Under the pieces are notes generated by a model that had not been told where the DNA came from, searched no databases, and saw only the letters and a program-made list of their open reading frames with translations. From contig CP136010.1 in assembly GCA_030263805.2 (NCBI GenBank), forward strand, positions 1,441,001 through 1,505,000: a stretch of DNA of 64,000 nucleotides, in the 5' to 3' direction. Position numbers and translations under genes: made by a program. The stretch is from Pseudomonas sp. FeN3W (GTDB lineage Bacteria; Pseudomonadota; Gammaproteobacteria; Pseudomonadales; Pseudomonadaceae). This document shows positions 39,171-48,486 of the stretch, one piece after another. Within the stretch, counting starts at the first letter, position 1. Each line of letters opens with the position of its first letter.

Positions 39171-39620
39171 TCAAGATTCAGCGACCGCGCTAGGCGCTGC
39201 CGAACAATATATTCTCGCCTTAGTTCCCCCTACCGCCCCTTCGTGGCGACTCTCCACGTAACACCTCCCCGTGCCGGTTTTGAACTCATAGCCAAACACC
39301 TGCTTTGCTTGATCGTGAACTTTCACCAGCTCGGTTAGCGGCTCCATGCTCCAGCTGTCCGTCCCGTTCAAGCGCGCAGGTACAACCAATGCGACCGACG
39401 CAATCTGCAGATCTGGAGACTGCTCCCCAAGAAGTGACTCAAAAGCATCCTCGTTCGGGATCAAGAGCATCGTGTCCCAGGACACACCATCGCTGGCTTC
39501 GCGAACCGTCACGTAGAACCATGGACGATGCTGCCTGTGCTCCACGTATTGCCACATTTGATAGTGGTCCCCAAATAGAGGCTCGAACGGGATTTCAGCA
39601 TGCCTATAGGTAGTAAACAT
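39171..39620 (-). CDS. hypothetical protein
   Basis: The 149-residue soluble protein begins MFTTYRHAEIPFEPLFGDHY. I recognise no domain. It is upstream of the CysQ-like gene on the same strand and divergent from the XRE gene, about 85 bp away, which may regulate it. Confidence 0.6.
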   Translation of the reverse strand: MFTTYRHAEIPFEPLFGDHYQMWQYVEHRQHRPWFYVTVREASDGVSWDTMLLIPNEDAFESLLGEQSPDLQIASVALVVPARLNGTDSWSMEPLTELVKVHDQAKQVFGYEFKTGTGRCYVESRHEGAVGGTKARIYCSAAPSAVAES

Positions 39621-39705
39621 CTGTGGATACTCGAAATTAAGCTATATATAGCATAGCCGAATTATCACCAAGAAGGCTTCATCGTTCCCTTTGCGAGAGT
39701 GCAAA

Positions 39706-39996
39706 GTGGAACTGAACAAAGCACTTGGATTGGTAATGAAAGACATTCGGCAATCGCGCGGGCTGCCACAGGAGGGCCTTGGCCCAAGCCAGAGCTATAT
39801 CAGTGCGCTTGAGCGAGGGAAGTGGAAAGCATCACTAGATAAGGTGGAGCAAATCGCAGGAATTTTGACCCTTCATCCCGCAACACTCCTTCTTCTCGCC
39901 TACCTGAGAAAGGACCCCTCGCTTGATGCGCAGGCGTTACTTTCGCAGATCCAAGCTGAGTTAGATGTCCATCAAAGCAACCTTGGTGCACGTTGA
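39706..39996 (+). CDS. XRE-type helix-turn-helix protein
   Basis: The product of about 96 residues has an HTH_3-like domain (VMKDIRQSRGLPQEGL and SQSYISALERGKWKASLDKV) followed by an unassigned C-terminal helix region. It probably regulates the divergent hypothetical and CysQ-like genes. I prefer GTG 39706 because XRE domains start close to it; a TTG at 39691 is the only longer option. Confidence 0.7.
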   Translation: MELNKALGLVMKDIRQSRGLPQEGLGPSQSYISALERGKWKASLDKVEQIAGILTLHPATLLLLAYLRKDPSLDAQALLSQIQAELDVHQSNLGAR

Positions 39997-40380
39997 ATTA
40001 AAACCCAAGGCAGGATCTAAAACCGCCGCAGTCAGATCGACACAGGTAGAAAACTGAAAACCCCAGCCTGAGACCGTCCCTGTAAGACCTCAAACCTAGG
40101 CCCAGGTGAGCCTCAGGCGCAAAAAGCATTGAGGCTTTTACCTTGCCTATGCATCATGACCTAATGGCGATGAGTATCTGAAACACTGGGGGTCGCCCCC
40201 CAAATCCAAAATGTAAACGATGGGCCCAATTAGAGGCGCACGGTTTACATTTTCCCCTGCCAGCTCTTAACGAAAGAAACTGATCCACCAAAACACCAGC
40301 CTTAAACCCGCATTTTTAGAGGAGTAGAGATCAAAAGAGGGGGCTCAGCGCACGTTTACAGTGATGCGCACTGGGTGGAA
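39997..40380. other. non-coding 3' end of the GInt
   Basis: No gene. This matches the short intergenic 3' segment described for GInts. It contains an inverted pair of AAAATGTAAAC words (40208-40218 and 40243-40253) matching the left-end repeats, and a terminal GTTTACAGTGATGCGCAC stretch near 40355-40371. Recombination sites are expected here. Confidence 0.5.
40208..40253. repeat. inverted AAAATGTAAAC repeats at the GInt 3' end
   Basis: AAAATGTAAAC at 40208-40218 and its inverse GTTTACATTTT at 40243-40253 flank a 24-bp spacer. The same word occurs twice before ginA at the opposite end of the island and, from reading, nowhere else conspicuous in the cargo. Confidence 0.55.
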
Positions 40381-40467
40381 CAGCACAACTGAACGGATCG
40401 GTTCGCCGTTAGACGGACGGACATATTCGTCCACCGAAAAAATCCGCGATTCCGTTTCTGCTTTCAT
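40381..40467 (-). pseudogene. 5' part of the cupin gene split by the GInt
   Basis: From ATG 40467 (GGAGTG site) the frame encodes MKAETESRIFSVDEYVRPSN and then GEPIRSVVL, a natural N terminus for small cupins. It then runs into island DNA and stops at 40345. The continuation ETNDSVVVVW is at the other edge of the island (21832-22113). The intact gene would sit upstream of the chlorite-dismutase-like gene. Confidence 0.8.
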
Positions 40468-40976
40468 GTTCACACTCCATTCCTGCACCGCAAGGTGACG
40501 TGCATCTGGCACTAACACCAAGACGAAGCCTTGATCTTGATGGGGGCGGAGAAGCTCGACACGCCGAACGGCATCATGAAGAGCACTTTCATGCGGCACC
40601 AACCATTTCTTTTAACGACACGAGGCTCGTATGCACATGACGATATGTACTTGAGCGCCTTTCGGAAAAGCTATGTTATAGGACGGAGACCGTCAATACT
40701 CCGTCGTGGGTAGGCATGACAGAACGGTAGGATAACGGCGACGTTTTGGTCATATGTACATGGGAGGGCGGTTCACCGCTCGGCAGGGGTGTTGTCGATG
40801 GACAGGTGTCCGCCTTCGATGTAACAGATCAGCTTTGACCGGTTACTAACAGGATGACCGGATGATCCGGTGAGCGACGGCGATCTCCTCAGAAGCTACA
40901 GCCATACCGGTTGGGTATGAGAAGCTCCAAGGGCGAGCATGGCCCGGTTCTTATTGACTTTCTATTACACATAAAT
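40468..40976. other. intergenic, no gene recognised
   Basis: About 500 bp between the cupin 5' end and the rulB fragment. A 60-codon plus-strand ORF (40531-40713) has no recognisable product. The junction with rulB at about 40976 is abrupt, so an unseen insertion or deletion edge lies here. Confidence 0.35.
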
Positions 40977-42005
40977 GGCGACATGAGTCAGCGGGTGATG
41001 ACCATCCTCGAGGGGATGGCTCCGGTGCTTGAGGTGTACAGCATTGATGAAGCGTTCGCCGACCTGACCGGTATGCCTGGCAGTTTGGAGAGGTTGGGGC
41101 GGGAGATGCGTGCACGGGTGCTGCGCTGCACTGGCATCCCGGTGGGGGTGGGCATTGCCCAGACCAAGACCTTGGCCAAGCTGGCCAATCGTGCGGCGAA
41201 GCTATGGCAACGGCAGACCGGTGGGGTCGTGGACATCCGAAAGCCCGAAAAGCGCAACAGGCTCCTGCAGGTGATGGATGTCAGCGAGGTCTGGGGCATC
41301 GGCCGGCAGATGACCGCCCACCTGGCCGACATGAACATTCGTACTGCCTGGGATCTTGCCCAGGCCGACGCCTGGACACTGCGCAGCAAGTTCTCGGTAG
41401 TGGTGGAGAAGACGGCCCGTGAACTGCGCGGCACATCCTGCCTGGCGCTCGAGGAGCAAGTACCGCCGAAGCAAGAGATCTGCTGCAGCCGGATGTTCGG
41501 CAAGCGTTTGCATGAACTGCCGCCGATCCGCGAAGCGGTGGCCTCCTACACCGCTCGGGCTTGTGAAAAGCTGCGCGCGCAGCGCTCACTGTGCAAGAAG
41601 GTACGGATCAGCATTCGCACTGGCATGTTCAACCCGGACGAGCCGAAGTTCACCAAGGGCATTATCTGTGAGTTGCCCTATCCGACCGACGATACCCGAC
41701 AGATAACCAAGGCCGCCTCCGCGGGGCTGGAACTGATCTTCCGGGCCGGCTTTGCATTCAGTAAGGCGGAGATCCTGTTGCTCGATCTGCGCCAGCGTGG
41801 CGAGTTCACCGATGACCTGTTCGTCGCGACACCGCCGATGGCTGCCGAACGGGTGATGGGGGTGATGGATGCGATCAATGCACGATGGGGGCGTGGAACG
41901 ATGCGACCTGCAGGGGTGCCGGCGAAACCGGACTGGGGCATGCGGCGGGAGATGATGAGCCCGAGCTATACGACGCGGATTGATCAGTTATGGACGGTAA
42001 CGTAA
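40977..42005 (+). pseudogene. rulB: RulB/UmuC-type Y-family DNA polymerase, 5' truncated
   Basis: The frame reads GDMSQRVMTILEGMAPVLEV, then YSIDEAFADLTG (the Y-family acidic motif), VGIAQTKTLAKLANRAAK and the UmuC C-terminal domain to a natural stop. The first 85 residues or so, with the catalytic DCNNFYASCE motif, are missing, so it cannot act as a polymerase. rulB is a known integration site for mobile elements in Pseudomonas. No rulA (umuD-like) gene is left. Confidence 0.8.
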
Positions 42006-42147
42006 GGGCTTGAGGCGGCTTACCCTGGAAGAGACAGGTGCCGGCCAAGAGCAGCCCGAGTGCGAACTGACTCGATCTAGTTGACTCAAGCGTTCATTGC
42101 CCCAGAGCAATCAGCGAGGCGTGGACTGACTGACGGCTGTTGCGGCT

Positions 42148-42420
42148 CTATGATGAAACCTGCCTGATATCCAACACGACCCAGACCTCATACCCTTTCT
42201 CCCGTGCCGCTTTCTCGGCCTCGAGTTGGGCAGCGAGAGTACTGATGGAACGGGAGCGGTGCTCGAAGCGGAATGGCGAACCACCGTTCTTACGCACGCT
42301 CAATTCAACGAGTGTGACGGTAGAGTGCTGTTTGGGTATGGGCTGCTTCGATTTCGAAGGCGCGAGGTCTAGGCCAAGCGCGCGCCGCATCTCGACTTCA
42401 GTGAGTTTTGCGTCAGTCAA
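42148..42420 (-). CDS. small hypothetical protein
   Basis: The 90-residue, basic, probably helical protein (TLAAQLEAEKAAREKGYEVW near the C terminus) is unrecognised. The TTG at 42420 is the longest start; an internal ATG is possible. It resembles the small accessory genes common on Pseudomonas islands. Confidence 0.5.
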   Translation of the reverse strand: MTDAKLTEVEMRRALGLDLAPSKSKQPIPKQHSTVTLVELSVRKNGGSPFRFEHRSRSISTLAAQLEAEKAAREKGYEVWVVLDIRQVSS

Positions 42421-42527
42421 GCGAGATCCCTAGAGCGATTGCGGGTGACGCCATTGTACCGAGAAGTCGTGCTGACATGGCCTGAGTTCGATGCTGGCGA
42501 GCCAATAACCTCATCTCTGCGATATGG

Positions 42528-42809
42528 CTACGAATCACCCAAGTAGTCATCGCGGGCGACTAGTCCGAATGGGCGCTCCTCGCAGGGCTGCTCATCGCTG
42601 AACAGATTCTGCGTGCGGCGCTCCTGCTTCAAAAACGCTAGTGCCGCGAAAAAGCAGCTTTCGCATAGATTGACTCGATAGCGTTCGCCATCATGCCCTG
42701 CGCCATAGCCCCAGAGCGCCTGAAGCGTCCCGAACTGCTCGCCGTACCCCGGCACCCTCGTACTGGTAGCGCATACATCGCAAATGGTGTCTTTATGGCT
42801 CTCTGTCAC
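42528..42809 (-). CDS. hypothetical protein with two CxxC pairs
   Basis: The 93-residue protein has CDVC near the N terminus and CESC about 40 residues later, a likely zinc ribbon. It starts at GTG 42809. Function unknown; I see no partner. Confidence 0.55.
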   Translation of the reverse strand: MTESHKDTICDVCATSTRVPGYGEQFGTLQALWGYGAGHDGERYRVNLCESCFFAALAFLKQERRTQNLFSDEQPCEERPFGLVARDDYLGDS

Positions 42810-42975
42810 CGGGCAGACCTCATCTTCGTATTAAAGAGAGTAACCGAGGGCACTGCGCAACGGAGCGTCTTTTGCCAATTCTCCAGCCCCGCTGCGTTAG
42901 CTCAAGCATGGTCTGGTGCGCCATGCCAGCGGTGGATATAGCAGGTCTTCGACAGATGCGGTTGGCGTTGGTTCG

Positions 42976-43209
42976 TCATGGTTGTCCGCTGCACGTTTCT
43001 TGCGTTGCCGGCGGCGACCACTCCATTCCCTCTTCGAGGATCGGATGGCTTTCACTAACGACGATCAACGGTTTGTTCCGATTCTCCAGCGCGAACATGG
43101 CGATGGAGCCTTCGACGTCCACCGCCGGCACCTCCCCCCGTGGGTCAAGCCTGCCAACCCAGACATATTGCCGGGTCTCCAAACATGCGAGGTAATACGA
43201 AATACCCAT
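42976..43209 (-). CDS. small hypothetical protein
   Basis: The 77-residue protein begins MGISYYLACLETRQYVWVGR. It is possibly of the DUF7684 type by its YYLACLETRQYVW start, but I am not sure. It stands alone on the minus strand. Confidence 0.5.
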   Translation of the reverse strand: MGISYYLACLETRQYVWVGRLDPRGEVPAVDVEGSIAMFALENRNKPLIVVSESHPILEEGMEWSPPATQETCSGQP

Positions 43210-43542
43210 GTTTCCTCCGAATTTGAATCAAATCTATTACTGTGCCAATCCGGAACGGGAAGCGGTACTGCCGCAAACATCAAATGTTATCGCCAGTGCA
43301 TTTTTAACCCAGGTGCCGACGCTATTCTGCCCTATCCCAGCAGTCTGAAAGCGAAATTCTACAACTCGTTTGGTGCTCGAAACTGGGTCAATGAAATTCC
43401 GGCATGTGGGTGGAAAGTGCACAGGCGGCAACACGCATGCTGCAACGTCCTCTCGGTCTCCCTTCGCGACGTGTTCTTCTTGTTTTTTAACCTCAATTGA
43501 GGAAGAATAACCGGAAGTCACCGTTGCGTTAGGAGTCCTCAG
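43210..43542. other. intergenic, no gene recognised
   Basis: About 330 bp containing the promoter region for the plus-strand pair at 43543-45354. No clear motif apart from an AGGAG ribosome site at its end. Confidence 0.4.
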
Positions 43543-44193
43543 ATGCAGGCTTGCCAGGTATTCAGCGATCAGGATGAAATCGCCGCCCGTCTTGAACAGT
43601 TGAGTCTGGAGCGCGAGCCACTGCGTGAGGCTATCAATCAAGCCCACCTACAGCGGGTTCGCCTGACTCCTAACCATCCCAGCATTTTTCCCGGCCTTGA
43701 AATGTGGGGCTGGTTGGTAGGAGCGGTGCGCGATCAGCTGCGCCCACTAGGGTGGGTCGCGCATGAACAGTCGAACTACCCGCTTACCGTTCACTCGGCG
43801 CTCAATCTCGCGATTGCGGTCGCATCGGGGGATAGCTATGTTGGAAATCTGCTGGGGATGCCGAGCAGCCGATCCAGGAAGGGTAAAAATACAGTTGATG
43901 CTGTTGAGCGGAATTGCCAGTTCGACATGTTTGCTGACTTGCTGCCCGATCCGGAGGAGCTGCCTGAATCAGGCCCTCATGAGACCTGGATCCTGCTCCA
44001 CCACACCGACACGGTGAAGAAGGAAATCCGCATCGAGCTCTCACGTCCATCGGGAATGGGTAAAGGCGGCAAGATCAATTTCTGGTCTGAACGCATCATG
44101 CTTGGCACCCTTGCTCTTGATGATGATTTCTTTGAGGTTACCTCCCCAGGCGGTCCGGATATCGACATCGAAATTCGCCGTAAAAGCTCGTGA
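43543..44193 (+). CDS. hypothetical protein paired with an HTH-ImmA/IrrE protease
   Basis: The 216-residue protein has no signal or membrane segment. Its C-terminal half (HETWILLHHTDTVKKEIRIE, LSRPSGMGKGGKINFWSERI) looks like a beta-rich domain. It lies 6 bp upstream of the ImmA/IrrE gene, so they form one operon. I do not recognise it. It could be the target or toxin partner of the protease, by analogy with other XRE-protease pairs; that is inference. Confidence 0.65.
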   Translation: MQACQVFSDQDEIAARLEQLSLEREPLREAINQAHLQRVRLTPNHPSIFPGLEMWGWLVGAVRDQLRPLGWVAHEQSNYPLTVHSALNLAIAVASGDSYVGNLLGMPSSRSRKGKNTVDAVERNCQFDMFADLLPDPEELPESGPHETWILLHHTDTVKKEIRIELSRPSGMGKGGKINFWSERIMLGTLALDDDFFEVTSPGGPDIDIEIRRKSS

Positions 44194-44199
44194 TAGATC

Positions 44200-45354
44200 A
44201 TGTTTAATCCACAACGATTTGCGCTCGCCCGTCGCCGGCGAGGTATGAAAAAGCGTGAGCTTGCCACTCATATAGGAGTAACGGAGCGATCGGTCTCCGG
44301 CTACGAGAGTGGCACGCAGGAGCCTGAGCCTGGAACCCTGGCAAAAATCGCTAAAACGCTTCGGTTCCCCGAAGCGTTTTTCTTTGGTGATGATCCTGAG
44401 GTGCCAACGCCGGATGTTGCCAGTTTCCGGTCGCTCTCAAAGATGACTGCTGGCCTTAGGGATTCAGCTCTCGGTGCAGGCGCAATTGCGCTCCTGCTGA
44501 ATGACTGGATCGAGCAACGTTTCGATTTGCCAGAGCCGGATCTTCCGGACCTGGGGTCCGAACGCGCTGCACTGACGAATTTTGAGGCGCTCGATAAGCT
44601 GGAACTATCAAGCAGTGCCCAAGCGCCAGAGGCCGCTGCGGAGATGCTGAGGGCACACTGGGGTTTAGGTGAGCAGCCGGTTAAGAACATGATTGCGCTT
44701 CTTGAGTCGAAAGGCGTTCGTGTCTACTCACTTGCAATTGATGCAAAGGAGGTCGACGCGTTCTCGATGTGGAGTGGCGGCCGCCCCTTTATGTTCTTGA
44801 ATACCTTTAAGTCGGCCGAGCGTTGCCGCTTTGACGCAGCTCATGAATTAGGACATTTGGTTATGCACCAGCATGCCCACCCACAAGGACCTGATTTAGA
44901 GCGTGAGGCGAATGCCTTTGCGTCGGCTTTTCTAATGCCACGTGCAAGCGTTCTAGCGATGGCTCCACGTTCGATCACTATCAAAAGCCTCATCAAATAC
45001 AAGAAGCTCTGGTCCGTTTCCGTGGCAGCCTTAAATTACCGGCTTCATAGCCTGGGGCTTTCCACGGAGTGGGCTTACCGAACGCTGTGTATTCAGATTG
45101 CTCAAGAGGGCTATCGCACCGAAGAGCCGGAATCTATTACTCATGAGCGTTCAGTGATCCTGGAGAAGATTTTCGCCGCGTTACGTGCAGATGGGGTTGG
45201 GAAAGCTGGCGTCGCGGGAGAACTGGCAATCAGTCCTGAGGAGATCAATGAATTGACGTTCGGATTGATGTTGAACGTGTTGAAGGGGCAGAGCGCTAAC
45301 CCATCCGACTCTGGTGGGAAATCAGGTGCCCATCTTCGTTTGGTCAAGGGGTGA
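44200..45354 (+). CDS. XRE regulator fused to ImmA/IrrE metallopeptidase
   Basis: The 384-residue protein has an N-terminal HTH_3 domain (about 4-60: ARRRRGMKKRELATHIGVTE, VSGYESGTQEPEPGTL) and a central ImmA/IrrE (DUF955) zinc peptidase with HELGHLVMH (about 214-222) and a downstream EREANAFASAFLMP glutamate. A C-terminal extension ends with ISPEEINELTF. Family members cleave repressors or act in toxin-antitoxin and phage-related switches. The partner gene just upstream is a likely substrate or co-regulated effector. Confidence 0.88.
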   Translation: MFNPQRFALARRRRGMKKRELATHIGVTERSVSGYESGTQEPEPGTLAKIAKTLRFPEAFFFGDDPEVPTPDVASFRSLSKMTAGLRDSALGAGAIALLLNDWIEQRFDLPEPDLPDLGSERAALTNFEALDKLELSSSAQAPEAAAEMLRAHWGLGEQPVKNMIALLESKGVRVYSLAIDAKEVDAFSMWSGGRPFMFLNTFKSAERCRFDAAHELGHLVMHQHAHPQGPDLEREANAFASAFLMPRASVLAMAPRSITIKSLIKYKKLWSVSVAALNYRLHSLGLSTEWAYRTLCIQIAQEGYRTEEPESITHERSVILEKIFAALRADGVGKAGVAGELAISPEEINELTFGLMLNVLKGQSANPSDSGGKSGAHLRLVKG

Positions 45355-45417
45355 AGGGATGCCGCCGATGTCGCTTGGTCGGACTCGGCCAGCAACGGAA
45401 ATCTGCCTGACAGAGCG

Positions 45418-46065
45418 TTAAGGAGCAAGCGTGTTGACGGTGTGTATGCGCGCTGACTGCTCCAACGCCATGCGCATCCATTTCGGCATTTTGCAGGCCA
45501 TTAATGTGGTTAGGTCTTCAGGCCTGAGCACCTTCTTGATCGCGGCAATGCATTCCGGGGTCGAGCCGTCTTTACCGAGATAAAATAGTGCGCTGATAGC
45601 CGTCCCTACCTCGGTCCCGGCACGCTGCATGACCATTGGTGCCGCATGTACCAACCGGACCTCACCCTTACCTATAAAAAATGATCGGCTGGGTCCGCTG
45701 GTGTAATAGATCGGAATGAGCGGCATCTGGGTGCTCAGTCCAAACAACCTGACCGCATGAGCGCCATGAATCTGAAGAACATGGCGGTTCTGCCTAGCGA
45801 TCAAGCTCACTACTTCCCATACATTGGGGCGGCCCCGTGCAACGTATCGACTGGATTTCGGGCGCATGTAAATTCCTCGATGCACCCGTTCAAGTTCGCC
45901 TTGGCTGACCAGCCGAGCTACTGCCTTGGATATGGCGCCACGCGCTCCAAGCGCCGCAAAGCGGCTGATGCAGAAGGGTTGCCCTTTGGGTAAGCGCTTG
46001 ACCCGTTGCGCAATGCGGGTGGATACCGACAGAGCAAAATCAGTGCTGGACATTGCGGCTCTCAT
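45418..46065 (-). CDS. AbiEi-like antitoxin / DUF6088 family protein
   Basis: The product of about 215 residues has an N-terminal winged helix (ISRFAALGARGAISKAVARL, VSQGELERVHRGIYMRP) and the AbiEi-like C-terminal domain (HGAHAVRLFGLSTQMP, YYTSGPSRSFFIG). Such proteins are type IV antitoxins that repress the abiE operon. No AbiEii nucleotidyltransferase toxin is adjacent; the coupled gene is a BPSL0761-like protein, whose stop is 3 bp upstream of the ATG at 46065. Confidence 0.75.
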   Translation of the reverse strand: MRAAMSSTDFALSVSTRIAQRVKRLPKGQPFCISRFAALGARGAISKAVARLVSQGELERVHRGIYMRPKSSRYVARGRPNVWEVVSLIARQNRHVLQIHGAHAVRLFGLSTQMPLIPIYYTSGPSRSFFIGKGEVRLVHAAPMVMQRAGTEVGTAISALFYLGKDGSTPECIAAIKKVLRPEDLTTLMACKMPKWMRMALEQSARIHTVNTLAP

Positions 46066-46067
46066 TT

Positions 46068-46331
46068 CTATCGAGTGAAGTCCAATGACGAGCTGAACAG
46101 CGGCTGATGAAAAGCGATCACCCGCCGTCGATATTCATCATCTGGTGCATCGCTCACCAGGCACTCTTCAAGGCGCCCCAACGAGAGGATCTGGTCGGCC
46201 GACGGGTAGTGCCTGAGCAGGCTTTTCGCATAGCTGCGGATATCCTGAGGCAGCTCAGTGTTACGGGCGAGCTCTCGCAGGAACGCTTCGGTCTTGATGA
46301 CGCTGCGGGTTCTTTCGTGAGGAAGGGTCAA
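46068..46331 (-). CDS. BPSL0761 family protein
   Basis: The 87-residue protein begins MTLPHERTRSVIKTEAFLRE and has the layout of the BPSL0761 family (MTLP.ERTR.V..T..FL..L). Its function is unknown; it is common beside restriction and defence genes. It is coupled to the AbiEi-like gene, which it precedes. Confidence 0.7.
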   Translation of the reverse strand: MTLPHERTRSVIKTEAFLRELARNTELPQDIRSYAKSLLRHYPSADQILSLGRLEECLVSDAPDDEYRRRVIAFHQPLFSSSLDFTR

Positions 46332-46397
46332 TGCGGCTATCTCCTGATTCAGTCAACCACGTCTGCCGACGCTTGAATTCTGGCCTCCATACAAACA

Positions 46398-47798
46398 TCA
46401 AAAGCAAGCCAGCAACTGTTGCCGGTAGTGCTTGGAAAAGCTGACCAGATGATTTGGCTCAGCGGCAGAGCCCCCCAGGGATAAGGTGCATGTAGCACCT
46501 GCCCCAATTACCTGCGCAATGCCACTTCCATTACTGTCATCCAGGACATCGATATTGCCAGCAGCCCCAATCCAGCCAGATATTGAACCTGAAGTGGAGG
46601 CTGGCATCTCTACCTCGTTCAGCACCGCCAGGTCATCCGGTAGATCATCTGCAATTCTCTCTGCCAAGCACTGCAGTGTCGGCTCGGCTAACATGAAAAG
46701 CCACGCCTGATTATCGGGCTCACCTGTGCGCCGCAGCACTCGCCCAAGCACTTGTCGGTAATGCAGCTCAGTGCGGATTCGACTGAGGTAGCAGCACACC
46801 TGGAGTCGAGGAATGTCCGTGCCTTCGCTGATCATTCCAACTGCGATAATCCAACGGCAGGCGCTGTGTCTGAACGCATTGATAACCTGCTGCGCAGCCG
46901 GGGTTTTGTTGGTGACGATGCGGCAACCTTCACCCAGGGTTTCCAGGGCCAAAGCAATTTGCTGGGCGTGCTCGATGTCGGTGGCAACCACCAAGCCTGC
47001 CGCATCAGGCTTGATCAGGCGAAGCTCATCCAGCTTGCTGCACCCGAGACCGAGTAACTGATCAATCACCTCGTCATGACGCAACAGCTCTTCGTAGGTG
47101 ACAGGGGACTCCCCCAATAGTTTGGCAATGCTGGGAAACATCCTGACAGTGCTCTCAGTGTCCAGCTCCTCGGTAAGTTTCACCTTCTGGTTGTCGAGCA
47201 GGACAATGCGAGGGGAGCGGCACACACCATCAGCAATGGCCTCTTTCAATCCGTAGCGGTAGTCGCAGATCAGGTACCCCTCGGGCGTCGAGTAGCGGGC
47301 CAGAGCAATGGCCCGGTCGTCCGAACGCCATGGGGTGCCGGATAGGGCCAGGGTGAAGGTGGCCCTGTCCTGTACCCGCTGAAGAATCTGTTGGCCCCAG
47401 GCGTTGCTCAGGAGTACATCATGGCCGGCGCAGTGGTGGATCTCGTCAAAAACCGCGAAAACACGGTAGTCATCGAGGAGTCGCCAGAACGCCTCATCTC
47501 GGTATTCCATGGCTTGATAGGTGAACGCTGCCCCAACTGCGCCGAGTTGGCCATCCAAGCGTCTGCCGAGCACCGCAGCAAAGGACGAGCGAAAGCCCTC
47601 GACAACCTGACAGGACGGAGCGAAGCAGAGCACCAGATCGATTCTGTCCTGCTCAAGCAGTCTGTTGGCCAGCTCTGCCGCCATGCGCGTCTTGCCGGCG
47701 CCCGGCGTTGCCTGGCAGAAGAAGTGCGGCGTGGTAGTGAAGTGCTCTAGTGCCGTGTCGATGCAGCGGCGTTGCCAGTCTCGAAGCAGTGTGGTCAT
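46398..47798 (-). CDS. superfamily 2 DEAD/DEAH helicase
   Basis: The 466-residue SF2 helicase has Walker A ATPGAGKTRM (about 29-38), DEIH box FDEIHHC (about 117), motif III SGTPWRSD, and motifs V/VI GMISEGTDIPR and YRQVLGRVLRR. It is compact and has no recognisable nuclease domain. It overlaps the upstream gene by 4 bp, so it is translated with it. The pair sits between defence genes and is divergent from an XRE gene, suggesting a small defence module. The target is unknown. Confidence 0.85.
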   Translation of the reverse strand: MTTLLRDWQRRCIDTALEHFTTTPHFFCQATPGAGKTRMAAELANRLLEQDRIDLVLCFAPSCQVVEGFRSSFAAVLGRRLDGQLGAVGAAFTYQAMEYRDEAFWRLLDDYRVFAVFDEIHHCAGHDVLLSNAWGQQILQRVQDRATFTLALSGTPWRSDDRAIALARYSTPEGYLICDYRYGLKEAIADGVCRSPRIVLLDNQKVKLTEELDTESTVRMFPSIAKLLGESPVTYEELLRHDEVIDQLLGLGCSKLDELRLIKPDAAGLVVATDIEHAQQIALALETLGEGCRIVTNKTPAAQQVINAFRHSACRWIIAVGMISEGTDIPRLQVCCYLSRIRTELHYRQVLGRVLRRTGEPDNQAWLFMLAEPTLQCLAERIADDLPDDLAVLNEVEMPASTSGSISGWIGAAGNIDVLDDSNGSGIAQVIGAGATCTLSLGGSAAEPNHLVSFSKHYRQQLLACF

Positions 47799-48382
47799 CG
47801 TGCGGAGGCAAGCGTCTTGAGTGTCTTCTCGATGGCGCGAAGATGGCCCAGCAGGCGCGAGCTTCGGTCTCTAGCTTCCAGGTACTCGCCTTCGACCTTA
47901 TCCCGGAGATGCGGCATATCATCGAGGAGCAGCTTGTATCGCTCCGCCTCGCCCATCGATGCCAGGAAGTCCAGCCTGATTTCCTTGAGGAGCGCTTCCA
48001 GGTGCTGATCCACATCGGCTGATGGTTGCGGTGCCGCCGCATTATCGAACGCTGACGGCTCCTGCTCTGACTCACAAGCGGTCTTATGGCTGTTCTCGAA
48101 CCCGTTGTCGATCAGCTCCAGTTGCAGATGTGCCGGAATCGGCAGCAGGTGGTAGACCTGTCCCCGCGAACGGCGCTCTTCATCGAGCACAACCCAGCCC
48201 ATGCGCAGCATTCTGCGGATCTGTTCATACACGTAGTGGCGCACATCGGCGATACGGAACTGTGTGCCCTTCAGGCGAGCAGCATAGGCGTCACGCAGTT
48301 CACGCGTCGTGAACCTTGCACGCCCTTCCTCCTGAAGCAGCTCATACAGACGCCTGTCGAAGATAAACGAGGCCGATTTCAT
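47795..48382 (-). CDS. helicase-associated hypothetical protein with winged-helix-like region
   Basis: The product of about 195 residues starts at ATG 48382. Its N-terminal part (RRLYELLQEEGRARFTTREL, VRHYVYEQIRRMLRMGWVVL) looks like a winged-helix DNA-binding domain, and the C-terminal part (about 125-195) is a predicted coiled coil. It is translationally coupled to the SF2 helicase and could be its DNA-recognition or loading partner. I do not recognise the family. Confidence 0.65.
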   Translation of the reverse strand: MKSASFIFDRRLYELLQEEGRARFTTRELRDAYAARLKGTQFRIADVRHYVYEQIRRMLRMGWVVLDEERRSRGQVYHLLPIPAHLQLELIDNGFENSHKTACESEQEPSAFDNAAAPQPSADVDQHLEALLKEIRLDFLASMGEAERYKLLLDDMPHLRDKVEGEYLEARDRSSRLLGHLRAIEKTLKTLASAR

Positions 48383-48486
48383 TGAGGCACCAGAAGAGTT
48401 AACGCAGCAGAAATGCGGATTATAATCCGTGGCCCCTGCATCCGCAAACACACGATAGTGCCGCCTCAAGTGGAATTGAGACGGTC

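Noticed and set aside
40208..40253. Inverted repeat as a transcription terminator
   Set aside because: The stem is AT-rich with a 24-base spacer and no T-run, and the same word recurs at the other island end; a recombination site is more likely.
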